Below are positions 18,301-28,455 of a DNA stretch of 28,759 nt, one piece after another; the first letter of the stretch is position 1, and each line of letters starts with the position of its first letter. Origin of the DNA: Asterionellopsis glacialis (lineage: Eukaryota > Bacillariophyta > Plagiogrammaphyceae > Rhaphoneidales > Asterionellopsidaceae). The DNA lies in the NCBI GenBank assembly GCA_014885115.2, contig WKLE02000516.1, forward strand, positions 1-28,759, in the 5' to 3' direction. Position numbers and translations under genes: made by a program. The notes beneath the pieces are model-generated. The model saw nothing but the letters and a program-made list of their open reading frames with translations, did no database searches and was not told where the DNA came from.

Positions 18301-19275
18301 TGGATTTGATGATTGAATAGATTGACACAGTGAGCTCAAGCTTATGGTGTAGGTGTTTGGACCATGGTGGCTGGCTATGAATGAAATGGTAAAAGTCAGA
18401 ATTTTGTATATGGCAGGTCGATTGCCTAGAGTGGATTGGATGTGTAATGCACCAATTGTTTCCATTTGGTAAGACGTTGACCAGAACACTGGAAGGTGGT
18501 AAGTAGGGGGTATAGTTATCTGTAGGATAATAAAGGTCCGAGGAACTTGATTTGTATTCATAGAATTGGTTATTGATGTGGATGAAGAGAGTTGCAGATA
18601 TGTCATGGTAGTAGCTGAACCAACATTGACGTAATTTATCATATGGGTGAAGCCATTCCAGGAGGGGTTCGTGAAATTGGCCATCCTTTGTGGCAAATAA
18701 CCAACATGCTCTTCTCCATGATTGCCATGAGGTTTCATCTGGTTTGTCTTGTTTAAATTTTTTCCATTGTGTGGTGCTGGAAGTAAGAAGCAGTCACCTT
18801 TTTCAATCTCTGGTTGCAAATGTGTACCAGTTGCTGAGGTCACATCAGAAATAGTAATGACTTGTAGGTGCAGTCTGCAATAGTTTATTTGTTTGATTTT
18901 GTTTGGTTTGAATTTTCCAGCGTTCAGGACTAAGTCCATAATACAGCGGTCATTAATACATTGTAAGGTGTTGCACGAATCAACCTTAAGTGATATAGAA
19001 CCATCGAATGTACTTAGATAGTCGCGTAGAGATGTGAACCATTTCGTTTCTAAATGAGGTAGTTTGGTAGTTGTATTTTCTAGAGGTGAAAAACTGGTAC
19101 CAATCTGTGCCACCATGTAAAATTGATGTGTAATAAGGTGGAGATGAAAGTGTTGGATCGCCAGTGTTTGAGATAGAGAAGGACTTGACCGATACCTTGG
19201 ACATTGTATAAAGTTTGCCATGCAAGGCCGCCTAGTGATTTTGGACTGAAAACGATTTCTTTCTTTGTATTTCAA
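18286..19275 (-). pseudogene. LINE ORF2 region between RT and RNase H
   Basis: About 330 residues linking the RT to RNase H. The 18286-19275 frame is open throughout, but comparison within the protein suggests that the real frame changes at least twice. Near the top the plausible frame reads SLGGLAWQTLYNVQGI. In the middle, the open frame gives KLPHLETKWFTSLRDYLSTF, with DRCIMDLVL and NYCRLHLQVITISDVTSA. Further down, another frame gives EWLHPYDKLRQCWFSYYHD and YKSSSSDLYY. No enzymatic motif; a thumb or linker region. I recognise it only by its context and style. Confidence 0.65.
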
Positions 19276-20554
19276 TTAAAACCGGCTTTTGCAAGTAGGG
19301 TGTGGGTAGGTTTTTGTTGAACTTTTGTCAATTCTTGTTCAGAGAAGTGACTAACTGGAAGACAATATCCGTACTGGGAAGAAAAATGGCAAAGTAATAA
19401 GTCCAAGCTTCCTGGCAGTAAAATGGATTGAACAAAATGATTTTGAGGTGTTTGTTGCTTTTTTTTGCAAAGTATAATTAACTGCTGGGTCTGGTTCCCG
19501 CTTGGTGATTTGAGGCAGCCTAAAGTTTCATGATCAGTAAATGGTGATGAACGGTGAATAACTAAATTGCAGTCTTCAGTGTTTGATGGAACCAATATTT
19601 TCATGGGAAAATAATTGTGAAGAACCGGTTCCCCTTGGGGAGTAAAGACAAAATCCGAAACGTGATAGAGGCACTTGGATAGTTCCAAGTCACCTCCTGA
19701 CTGCCAGAGTATATTATTCCGTAGTTGAGCATCGTGCTGCATTTTTGTAAAGAGTTGGTTAATATCTTCATCAGGAGACCTTGAATTACAGTAACTGGTG
19801 CTGTCATCAACAAATCCAATAATGCTAATAAACATCTCCTGTTTACCATCAATAGAAGTAAACCTAGCACCAAATGCTGCATTATTGTGGCAGTCAAAGA
19901 GAATGCTGCTTAAGAATACCCAAATCACTGGTGAGTTACCACTGCCTTGACCAGAGCCGTAAATTGGTGATGCTTTGCAATGCTTATAGTAAGTATGAGA
20001 TAGCCCCAGGCTGGTTTTAAGTTTGTATTGTGCTTCTAAAGGGGTTTGAGCCATAACATAGCAAACTGATTTGTGAGTGCCAAAGGATCGACTTGCGATT
20101 GATGCAAGTGAAGGCAGAATTCTGTTGTAGCATGCTGTTGCATCATTGGCAAATTTAATAGACAAATATTGTGTCAAGCAAGAATACTCTTGTATTTGTT
20201 CTTCAATGGAAACTGGGACATGTGCAGTGCATCCTGGTCTACCTCCAAATTGCCCTCGTTCAAAATATTGTTATCTTCAGCTATATGAATTGCACTGCGC
20301 CAACTCATACTTAATATCAGGTTGTAATCGGCTTCGTAAACATGGATTACCCGGAGATGATGTATTCTGGTATCACCTGGTTTTTTCAAGATCATGACAT
20401 TAACAATCGGTTGTCATCATTTGTATGAGTAGCCCTGTTGTAAAGCCAAGTTGACAAGTTGAAGTCTAGTCTGAAGCAGAAAGTTATGTTTTAACACTAA
20501 GTCGGCATACTCTTCAGTTTTGGAAGATGGTACATCATGTTGTTTTATTAGAGC
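19272..20554 (-). pseudogene. LINE reverse transcriptase, catalytic core
   Basis: RT that copies LINE RNA at the nicked target. After the solo LTR the sequence continues HDVPSSKTEEYADLV, then MILKKPGDTRIHHLRVIHVY (RT motif 1-2 region). Following frameshifts near 20230 and 20180, the 301-codon frame (19272-20177) has SIKFANDATACYNRILPS (motif A Asp), YGSGQGSGNSPVIW (motif B) and IIGFVDDSTSY (motif C, FVDD intact). It ends VSHFSEQELTK then LLAKAGFN at 19272. All catalytic Asp residues are kept; only frameshifts and the solo LTR break the gene. Minor overlap with the next region reflects a frame change. Confidence 0.9.
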
Positions 20555-20886
20555 TGAAGTACACTCCCTGTAGGACACTCTTGAGGATGGATGATTGTTG
20601 TGTGGACAAGCAGACAGAATCACAAGTTACATGACAAAAGAATTCTTAATTTCCAGATGGTGCAATTGAACTTCACTTGAAGATTGCTATCCGGCCAGAT
20701 GTTCAGATGTTCTTTGAATCTTAGAGATTCTTTTGGATCTTCTTGGATCTTCTCTATCTTAAAAATTACAATTATAAATTAGCTCATAATTTTCATCACC
20801 AAATAAAAGTCTTCTTTTCTTTTGTGTGTTGATTGTCTGATTGTTGTGTTGTGCTGTGGTCGACATAGACGGCATAGGGCAAGAGC
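20550..20886. repeat. Target-site duplication AGAGC around solo LTR
   Basis: AGAGC at 20550-20554 and again at 20882-20886, directly outside the TG...CA ends of LTR copy 7. Confidence 0.88.
20555..20881 (+). mobile_element. A-family solo LTR, copy 7, variant U3
   Basis: 327 bases, TGAAGTACACTCCC to GCATAGGGCA, with matching five-base duplications. The first 70 bases and the last 100 bases match other copies, but the middle (about 20625-20785) is unrelated and roughly 80 bases longer. It includes a tandem TTGGATCTTC. The AATAAA block (CACCAAATAAAAG) is kept. This marks a subfamily with a replaced U3 segment. It interrupts the LINE RT between the SGIHLGHYHAL motif and the next conserved block. 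Confidence 0.9.
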
Positions 20887-21838
20887 ATGGTAATGTCCTA
20901 AATGTATACCGGAAGGTGACGTGGAAGTGGTTTCTTTCCATGTCCTAATCTTGGATTTATATGCTTCTAGATGGATTTGAGGAGCATCAGGATTTGGCAA
21001 TATTCGTTGTTTCAATGATTTAATAAAAAGTGAAGTAATGTCTGGTAACTGTGAATCCTCATAGTTACCTTCCAGAAATAGGACAGAATATTTGCCAATA
21101 CCTGTGAATGGGATTTGTTTGGACAGCGGTTCCACTGTAAACGGTGTACTAAAAGCTTGGCCAAAGTGGTTTTGATTTTGTTTTAATATGAATTCGTTGA
21201 TTTGAGTAGGTTCAGTAACTTCAATCCAGTCAGTGTATAATTTAGGATTGCTTGTAGGTTTTTTGGTACCTTGATAGACATGATAAGGGTTTGGTTAGTA
21301 TTGGTTTTTTGATAGTTTCTAAGTTTCTTAAACATACATTGCTTCTCCTGAAGCATTCAGAGATTTTTGAGTGCAGCAGCGCATTGGGTGTCATGGGCTA
21401 ATTCCGCATCTAAGAGTTCCTGTTCTAATTGGCGGGCGAATCTAGTGGCTTATGTTTGAGCAAGTGAAAGGATATTACTTCAGAGGGTCCTAATCAATTT
21501 GACACAATGTTGTTTACTTTTTATGGGTGTTAAATATGCATTGGATGTGATCATGTGTTGGATACTGGATTCATTGTGGGGGTGATTTTGAGATAGAGTA
21601 ACTTCCTGGTCACATTGTATTTATGTCTTTTGTTGCAAAGTTTGTGTGACTGTGGTGGTCTCGTTGGTTTTTGAGCTTTTCATTCAGTGCTAAGTGCTGC
21701 TTGCACCACTAACGTGTCAATCTTTTTGGCATTTTTGATGGCAATTGTAGAGTCAGAATCAAGTTGTTCTAACATTTTCCCGATGTTGTTTGAATTTAAT
21801 TGAGAATACATTGCCTCAATATAGAGTCAATTAGACTT
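20887..21838 (-). pseudogene. LINE ORF2 endonuclease-RT linker and RT N-terminus
   Basis: Minus-strand region upstream of the solo LTR. The frame at 20882-21135 reads LLFLEGN-like, then LKQRILPNPDAPQIHLEAYK and RTWKETTSTSPSGIHLGHYH, the entry motif of this RT type. Above it (21135-21300) comes TDWIEVTEPTQINEFILKQN, then GQAFSTPFTVEPLS. From about 21300 to 21838 only a degraded linker is visible, with many stops. No domain is recognised in the linker. Confidence 0.75.
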
Positions 21839-22710
21839 TCAATTACCACTGTGGATTCCACACGATTGAGCTGGGGCAAGAGGGGAGGTATAATTCCCAA
21901 ACAATGCGTGTGTGTTAATATCTAGGAACATTCCTTGATGGTCTGATACTATTCGATGATGAAAGGGTTCATAGCCTGCTGCTACAGTGGTCTCTAAGAT
22001 ACCTTTTGTACACAGAGCATAATCAATACAACTCTTCCTTCTGGAATAAGTGTTAAAAGTGGTGGTGCCAATCTTGTCAGAGAACAAGTCATGCAGGTGA
22101 AATGTGTTGGCTAGTTTCGTAATTCCTTTGAGATCAACAGCAAATTCTGCATTAAAGTCGCCGGCCAGCAGGAGTTCGTGATTTTTGTTGGATGTGATAC
22201 TAGATACTAATGCATCTAAGTCTAGATTGAAATGATACCTTGGATTATCACTGTTTTTGCATTGTTGCTGTTTTAAGATAGAAGTTTGTTGGGGAAAGGC
22301 AGTTGTGGTGTTTAATCGAGCTGTGGTAGCAGAGTCTTTACACACTTGATAGACAAAGATTAAGTGGATATCTTTTGTTTTTCCATTCAACTGCCAGTGA
22401 ATCCATCGGCCTAGGGGGTCATTGGTGCATTGTTCAACTTGGCCTATAGTATTGCCTTGAGTCCAACTAAGAAGTCCTCCTGGTTTGTATTGAGTAACTG
22501 TTGGTATACTAGTACCTGACAAGCTATATTTGAAATGGTAGTTATATTTGCATAGAGTTGTGTGAATAATGTAGTTGATCTAATGGTTGGTGTTATCAAT
22601 GTTGGTTTCGATTAATGCAATAATATCTGCATTGATGCAATGCATCTCAGTTGTGATGGTATTCATGTCGCCGCCATCATGATCTAAGTGAATGCCGTTT
22701 ACATTACATG
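21839..22710 (-). pseudogene. LINE APE-type endonuclease
   Basis: Apurinic endonuclease-like domain that nicks the target DNA. Near 22710-22600 a shifted frame reads HDGGDMNTITTE and IIALIETNID (the metal-binding Glu of ETN). The 227-codon frame (21839-22522) continues QYKPGGLLSWTQGN, GRWIHWQLNGK, LLLAGDFNAEF (Asp and Asn), SRRKSCIDYALC and RIVSDHQGMFLDI (the SDH catalytic His). These motifs appear in the expected order and spacing. One frameshift separates the first motif from the rest; all visible catalytic residues are kept. Confidence 0.88.
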
Positions 22711-22898
22711 ATCTGGTTTAATGTCAGAGATAACGTCACCAATATTTTGAAAATGATCATGGTGGAGTGGTGGTAATTTTTCTGGTATGTATTGATGGAG
22801 AAGTGTTTGGGTGTTGTTGGATGATGGTATTTTCCTGCTGATGCAATTTTTGTGTGATATTTGCGATGGGATGAGGTTTTGATGGTCTTGCACAATGA
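22711..22898 (-). other. LINE spacer between ORF1 and ORF2
   Basis: Short open frames (22699-22893 and 22704-22907) of low-complexity, His- and Pro-rich peptide, such as PEKLPPLHHDHFQNIGDV. This is the region before the endonuclease, into which element B inserted at 22899. Whether it is ORF2 N-terminus or untranslated spacer cannot be told. Confidence 0.45.
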
Positions 22899-23365
22899 TG
22901 ACAACAATTGTGAAAAGTGATAGGAAAATATTGAAAATAGAATGAGTTTTGTTAGAGTGAATAAATTATGATCTATTATAGACTTTTACTAAAAATACCC
23001 GACAATCCATCCTATGGCAGATCTACTTAGAGTTCATATTCCAATGGAGTTCCGTTTTAACATGTGAACCAAACTCCCCAAGGCAGCCAATTGGAAGGTG
23101 CCGAGTCGGCGCGTCACCGTGTTCTGTTGTGACGCATTGTGTTCCTGCTGCGGCGTGGACTTTGATACACTTCACTTGTGACATCAGCGTTTGCATGAAT
23201 GCTGTGCGTCACTGCGCATTTGCGTCTGTTTTCTTGATGACTCATCTCGTCTGTCCATGTGATGACATCATCACGCCTGTCGGGTCTGTGACATCATCGC
23301 ATCACAGTCTGTCTGTACTAGGGTTGATTGACATATCGCGTGAGTCTTGCGACTCGCCTACTGCA
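22899..23365 (-). repeat. Element B 3' LTR
   Basis: 467 bases, plus strand TGACAACAATTGTGAAAAG to CGCCTACTGCA. It differs from the other LTR by point changes, a roughly 28-base deletion near 22945-23020 and a missing TGATGTCA block near 23240, so the insertion is not recent. It carries TGACATCA-type sites (about 23179 and 23289) and GTGATGACATCATCAC near 23260. Confidence 0.88.
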
Positions 23366-23374
23366 CTCGCCCCC
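23366..23374 (-). promoter_or_regulatory. Element B polypurine tract
   Basis: The minus strand reads GGGGGCGAG immediately before the TGCAG start of the 3' LTR, the position and composition of a plus-strand primer. Confidence 0.6.
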
Positions 23375-24545
23375 ATGTCCAACGATGTAGTACGTAGGAC
23401 GTTTATGCAGCAGCGGCAGCGTGGTAAGGCTTAACAGAACAAATATTGAGTCTGTCGAGTACTGGTCCATGTTGTAATGTTACGGTACCATTGCAGTGTA
23501 CTTAACAAACCATGAATGGTCCATCGTGTGGTTGTTTGTATTTACGCGGGTTGGACGTATCGTTTTCTAGTAGGGCTTTGTCACCTACTTTCCAATTTTG
23601 TTCAATTCTCTAAGCATTTTCATCCTAATTATTACTAGCTATTCTAGCTTGTTTCCTACTATGTATGTGTTCCCAGTTTGCTTCATGTTGAACATTAAAT
23701 ATCATATCTCTACTGAAAACTAGAAGGCCAGGCGTAGCTTGGAGAGTAGTATGATAAGTGGAACATACAGCATATGCTACAGCAGCGAGTACACTGGCCC
23801 AGGGGTTTTCTTTGGTACTATGTTGTACTTCGTGGGTTCGTATCATATTGCCCACTACTTGATGAATCCTCTCCACTATGGCATTTGCCTGTGGGTTACC
23901 GGTAGTGATCAGTTTGCACTTGATGTGGTATTCATCATCTAGCATACTACAGAAATCCTTCATGAATTCCGTACCTCGGTCAAAAGTTACTTGCGTAGGT
24001 TTTGGGTATCGTGTGAACCACTGTTGTTCTACTATGTTGGCAATTTTGATACTGCTCCTTTTGGACCAAGGGGCAATCTCGAACCATCCTGTAGCTTGGT
24101 CCTTGATCTCATAATCAGTCAATTTCATTGGGACTTCTGTGTCCTCCCAAGTCATTACACACTGTTTATAGTCAAGTATCATACCTATTTCTTCTAGGAG
24201 CTCGCATAAGATTATCATATTGTATGATTGTTGACCTTCGGTCCTGTTAACATGACATTCCCATTCAATGGCCTTTCGCTCATCGAATTTGTTTAATTTG
24301 AATATTGCACAGACCTTTTGATTGGTTGAGAAATTTCTGCCCTTAGTTTTCCAGAATGTCTTAGGTGCAGGTTTACATTTAAGATTTTCGCAAAATTTCT
24401 TATTTATTATAGTGACTGAAGTGCCAGAATCTAAAAGTACTTTAAGTGGTTTAGTTTTCTGCCTATGTCCTTTACCTACTAACATCAACGCAACCGTTAC
24501 TGGACGAGTGTGTCTAGTCTTGGACCGTTTTCTTGGATTATGCAA
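23375..24545 (-). pseudogene. pol: Element B protease fused in frame to partial integrase
   Basis: The open frame 23625-24545 (306 codons) starts with a basic stretch, then a retropepsin with LKVLLDSGTSVTIIN (DSG active site intact) and EVPMKLTDYEIKD. At about 24105 it passes directly into ATGWFEIAPWSKRSS, normally the middle of the integrase core. It continues VTFDRGTEFMKDF (second catalytic Asp), NPQANAIVERIHQVVG (Glu) and ATPGLLVFSRDMIF. After the stop at 23625 the remaining frame gives HDGPFMV and HCNGTVTLQHGPVLDRLN, the GPY/F module. The jump removes RT, RNase H, the HHCC finger and the first integrase Asp, so neither reverse transcription nor integration could be self-supplied. Confidence 0.87.
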
Positions 24546-25811
24546 TTCCTGGAAAGTATTACAAGACAGATGATTAGGTGTTTCGTAGTTAAATAATTCG
24601 TTTTCTACAATTTTTGCTACATTACTTGCTACAGAGATTATATCTCATTCTTCATCACTATCAATACTTAAGGTATCAAAGTTGAAGTTGTAGCGTTGTT
24701 CTACATCAGTGTGGGTATCATTGGAATTCTCGTTGTTATCACTGCGTTTGCGCTTGTTTTTACTAGACGAGTCCTTAGTCAATAAGTCTTTGACTTGAAC
24801 CGCAATGGCGTTCAATTCCTGCTTGTCATAGTTGTTGTACCACAGGCGCTTGTACTTTGGCTGTTCTTCCTTGCCGCCATCTTTCTGATGCTTATCTATG
24901 TACTTGTCTAAGGCACAGCATTCACTGGTATCGTGAGAACTGTTTTTATGAATCTTACAGTATTTGCATTTACCTTTATTTGCCTTTTGATCTTTACCGT
25001 CTCAGCCGTTTGTTGGATTGTTAGGTTTGTCCTTACGAGGCAGTTTATCCTTGGACCTAAGGCCTGATGGATCCCCTATGTCATCCGTAACTTCCATACG
25101 CTCCAGAAATTCCAGAAACGCTGGCAGGCCTTTATCCTGCTGGTCGAATCCTTGACGGGTTATTTCCTTACTGCAAGTATTGGGAATTCCGAATTCAAGG
25201 ATCTAACTACTTCTTTGTTGGAGAGTTTCGAATTCTCCTCTGCTCCAGGGAACTTCTCTAAGTAGCCATTTAGTGTGTGAAGAGCAGCTTGGTACTCTTT
25301 AGATGTTAGTTCACGTGGCTTCCTGAGGAATTGGTGCACATAGTGTTTCAAGGGCTTCTTAAGGTCGTCTCCGACCAACTTGAAGTGCTCCACTGTCTCG
25401 TTACAGCGTTGCGTAGCCACGGCGTTGAATACTTGCAGACCTTCTCCGCGTAGCAATGCAAGGGCAGTCAAGTAGTGAGTGGGCCTGGTTGTGATGCGTT
25501 GACCGCAAATCACTTGGTTGGGATTGTTGAACCAATCCAGTAGTTCTCTAGGACATCCATGATTGAAGTACGGAAACTCCATAGAATACTTTTCTTTGGA
25601 GTTTTGATCTCCGGGATTCAATAACAGGCTAACTTTTGCATACTGCGCTTTAGCTAGCTTCTGTTCTTCCGTACTACTTGGAATTTCAAGCGAGATAGGA
25701 GGTGGCAGGTAGCTTCGACCATTGCCTCAGTTAGGTGTAACAACTTTTTAATGTTGGAGTTAGTTAAGATCGGAATTAAATTGGATAGTAGACTTACCGC
25801 TTTTTGCATGG
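24546..25811 (-). pseudogene. gag: Element B gag
   Basis: Gag from about 25811 (MQKAVSLLSNLIPILTN) through PPPISLEIPSSTEEQKLA to the capsid-like frame 25160-25621 (EFPYFNHGCPRELLDWF, PTHYLTALALLRGEGLQVF, LKKPLKHYVHQFLRKPREL). After a shift near 25190 the next frame reads RQGFDQQDKGLPAFLEFLER, then a zinc knuckle CKYCKIHKNSSHDTSEC near 24975-24920 (CX2C...HX4C with a longer gap than usual), then a Ser/Asn-rich acidic region up to a stop near 24640. Several frameshifts; not functional. It resembles the gag style of family A but is clearly diverged. Confidence 0.78.
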
Positions 25812-25834
25812 AGTGTTAACACTATGCACTATGC
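25812..25834 (-). promoter_or_regulatory. Element B leader
   Basis: Between the 5' LTR and the gag start the minus strand reads GCATAGTGCATAGTGTTAAC, a direct repeat of GCATAGT. No TGG-type tRNA primer site is evident. Confidence 0.4.
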
Positions 25835-26345
25835 TGACAACAATTGTGAAAAGTGATAGGAAAATATTGAAAATAGATTGAGTTTTGTTAGAGTGAATAA
25901 ATTATGATCTATTTTAGACTTTTACTAAAAATACCCGACAATCCACCAATTTGTCTTCGCAACTCAAATGCAGTACGGGATTCTACAGCAGATCTACTTA
26001 GAGTTTGGTTTCCAATGGAGTTCCGTTTTAACATGTGAATCAAACTCCCCAAGGCAGCCAATTGGAAGGTGCTGAGTTGGCGTGTCACCATGTTCTGTCG
26101 TGACGCATTGTGTTCCTGCTGCGGAGTGGAATTCGATATGCTTCGCTTGTGACGTCAGCATTTGCATGAATGCTGTGCGTCACTGTGCATTTGCGTCTGT
26201 CCGCTTGATGATGTCATCAAGTCATCTCGTCTGTCTGTGTGATGATGTCATCACGCCTGTCGGGTCCGTGACATCATCGCATCATGGTCCATCCGTACTA
26301 GGGTTAATTGACATACCGCGCGAGTCTCGCAACTCGCCTACTGCA
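25835..26345 (-). repeat. Element B 5' LTR
   Basis: 511 bases, plus strand TGACAACAATTG to CGCCTACTGCA, the longer and apparently less damaged LTR. Its promoter-side region (in minus orientation, the first half) is rich in TGAYRTCA palindromic sites. Confidence 0.88.
26148..26280. promoter_or_regulatory. Cluster of CRE/bZIP-like sites in element B LTR
   Basis: TGACGTCA at 26150-26157, TGATGTCA at about 26209-26216 and again near 26242, and TGACATCA near 26269: four matches to TGAYRTCA in about 125 bases. bZIP factors of the CREB/ATF type bind such sites. Three also occur in the other LTR (all TGACATCA there). Function is inferred from the sequence only. Confidence 0.5.
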
Positions 26346-28348
26346 GGTTTTTTTTATGCTTGATTTATTGTCTTGGAAATACTTTTTGATACTCATTTAC
26401 TCTGTCCCATTCTGGATTGGGTTTTCCCTAACTTGCCTGGAGTGTGGCTGAGTCAGGGGTTTCTGGTATCAATTCAGCAGTGGAATCAGTCGCAGAGAAA
26501 TTGCCGTCATTGTTCTTTGGTAGTTTTTGAACTGGGGAGTGAACTGGAGATTCAGATTCAAGATGTGCATTGAATTGTTGTTGAACAGAGACTTGGATAC
26601 AATTGGCAACTTCAGTCAATAAATTGCTGCAGAATTGGTTTTTGTATTTGGCTAATTCTTTGGCTTGGCCTCTTGGGCTTCTTTGTGTTGCTGTGAAAAT
26701 GTTGGCTTTGGCTTGTTTGTTTTGTTCTTTCATTGACTTCAATTGTTTTTTGATGTCGCATCTAGAGTCTTCAAGTAACAACTGGAGTTCGGACTTCATT
26801 GTTGCAATAGTCATTTCATCAGAGTTGGTCATTGTTGGATTAGATTTGTTTTGTTGGCTGTTGTTTTTGTTGTTTTGGTTGGTGACGGAAGCCCAGGTCA
26901 GCTGGTTTGCTGATTTTGATCCTAAAGATGAGACTTCGTCTCCATAGTTGAGATGGATATATGTTCTTTTGGTATTAGTCGTGGTCGATTTGGAGTAGTA
27001 CGTTCCTTGATCGGAGGAATGAATATGGCAGAACTACCTGGCTGAATTTTTGAGTAGTAAGTTTCAGCAATACTCAGCTGAGAAACTTCTGATTGATCGT
27101 CTGAGTATTGAAGAAATGGGAATGGAGTAGTGCTGATTTTCTGGTGAAATTTAGTAACAAAATCAGGTTGAAAAACGTCTTGTATGTAAGGTTTAAGGTT
27201 GTCAACTACTTTCATGGCTTCAGATTCATATGAGTCAAAATAGATGAATAAAAATCTGCTTGTTCCCTGACTTTCAATAGATTGAAATAAACGGCCACCT
27301 GTTTCTTTTGAGTTCATTTTGATTAAGCATTCATGGATTGACATTTCTGTAACATCGCTGTCAAAAGTTGCTGCAGTCTGCTGTTTACTAAAGATGTCGT
27401 GAAAATCAAAGATAGATCGTTTTTGTAATCTTGGAATGATCTGATTGTGTTCCGTTGCGTGTGCAACTACAGCCTCATTAGAAACAAGCTTAGTGATGCC
27501 TTGAAATGGGATGATTTTGGTATGCTTTGATTGAGATGGTAATGTTCTGCTTGAATAACCCACAATAAGTGCTTCCATATATTTTTCTATGTTCTTAACA
27601 CTGCAAGAAATGGTAATTGCATATACGAAAACAGCGTTGGGACCAAAGATCGATTTCGCATTCTGTGCAATTACTATTCTAAATTATGACGTTCAATAAG
27701 GTTGTTTTTAATTCCTCATATCTGCTCCAATCTGGGTGTGCAAATTTAAGCCAGGCTAAAGTCCTGTTGTTCATTGTTGATAATTTTGTAATCCACATTT
27801 GATGATTATTTTGGTCAAGCCATGGTGGCATAGATTTTTGGAACGTAGAGAATGTCATAGAAGTTTCAATGAGGAGGAAAAATTTAAGAATGTTGGTGTG
27901 ATTTTGACCATGAAAGGAATTCATACCGGAGATCCATTTTTCGATGTGTTCTTTCACGTTTGGTAATTGGGATGGCTTAGTAAGTGGATTGGTTTTATTG
28001 GAGTCCTGCCACCACATTGTAAATTTGTTCGACAAACTTTTGCTGGAGTATAGCAACTTGAACAACGCCATTTGCATCTTGAGGAAAAGCCATGTGCACT
28101 TGTAGCCTGTACTTGTAACAAGTAGTGAGTTCTTTACCTAAATTAGAGAATCCTGGGCTACCTTTTTTGTTTTTTCCTTGGACAGTAATGAACTCACCAG
28201 ATTCTTGATGATCTCCAGAAGCAAAGTAGTCATGGATGGTAGATGGGTTGTTGGACTGCAGCGTACTGATAGAATTGCCATCATCGTTGGCGGCATCAGG
28301 AGGTTGCATAGGCGGCTGTTGGTTGTTGGTCACGGATAAATTATTCAA
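26346..28348 (-). pseudogene. LINE ORF1
   Basis: ORF1 of the LINE, probably an RNA-binding structural protein. It starts at 28348 (MNNLSVTNNQQPPMQPPD) with a polar N-terminus, then GEFITVQGKNKKG and TTCYKYRLQVHMAFPQD. Frameshifts near 28000 and 27660 link it to PHWLDQN-like sequence (27679-28077; NRTLAWLKFAHPDWSRYEEL) and to the frame 26922-27578 (MEALIVGYSSRTLPSQ, FLFIYFDSYESEAMKVV). A last frame at 26428-26832 is rich in Lys, Gln and Glu (KKQLKSMKEQNKQAKAN), compatible with a coiled coil, and ends at 26428. No named domain is recognised with certainty. Its place ahead of the endonuclease-RT ORF supports the call. Confidence 0.72.
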
Positions 28349-28441
28349 CGTATGAGTGGAAATACTACAAAGTTACTGACATATATTTAGTCCTGCGGGC
28401 TCTTTACCAGATAGACAATTCTTATCTTGGAAAAGGGTATC
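28349..28441 (-). other. LINE 5' end
   Basis: About 90 bases between the target duplication and the ORF1 ATG; the minus strand runs from ACCCTTTTCCAAGATAAG to TTGAATAATTTATCCGTG. Short for a 5' untranslated region, so the copy may be slightly 5'-truncated. Confidence 0.5.
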
Positions 28442-28455
28442 ATCTTGCATGATAA
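28442..28455. repeat. LINE target-site duplication, right copy
   Basis: ATCTTGCATGATAA, exact partner of 16672-16685. Here it encodes the same RNase H residues (VIMQDD) as on the left. Confidence 0.9.

Larger units (their letters stand above)
22899..26345 (-). mobile_element. LTR retrotransposon B, RT-less, inside the LINE
   Basis: 3447-base minus-strand element with direct LTRs of 467 (22899-23365) and 511 bases (25835-26345) and about 2.5 kb between. The internal part has gag with a zinc knuckle, protease and the C-terminal part of integrase with a GPF module. RT, RNase H and the N-terminal part of integrase are absent. Flanking five-base sequences (AATGA and GGTTT) do not match, so either the duplication has decayed or the ends are recombinant. 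It is related to family A by protease and integrase style. Confidence 0.85.
16686..28441 (-). mobile_element. LINE-like non-LTR retrotransposon, with two nested insertions
   Basis: Minus-strand element with ORF1 (about 26428-28348), then ORF2 with APE endonuclease (21839-22710), RT (21135-19272 around a solo LTR), RNase H (17573-18290) and a CCHC tail (17240-17500), ending at about 16774. Its own length without the two nested insertions (332 bases with solo LTR copy 7 and its duplication, 3447 bases of element B) is roughly 8 kb. It is flanked by a 14-bp duplication. Motif style resembles abundant diatom non-LTR elements. It has an AATAAA signal near its 3' end, no poly(A) tail, and many frameshifts. 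Confidence 0.88.

Noticed and set aside
23129..23434. Plus-strand frames in the B LTRs (23129-23434, 26082-26363) as a conserved small protein
   Set aside because: They are similar only because the LTRs are copies of each other; the frames differ by indels and end in different sequence.
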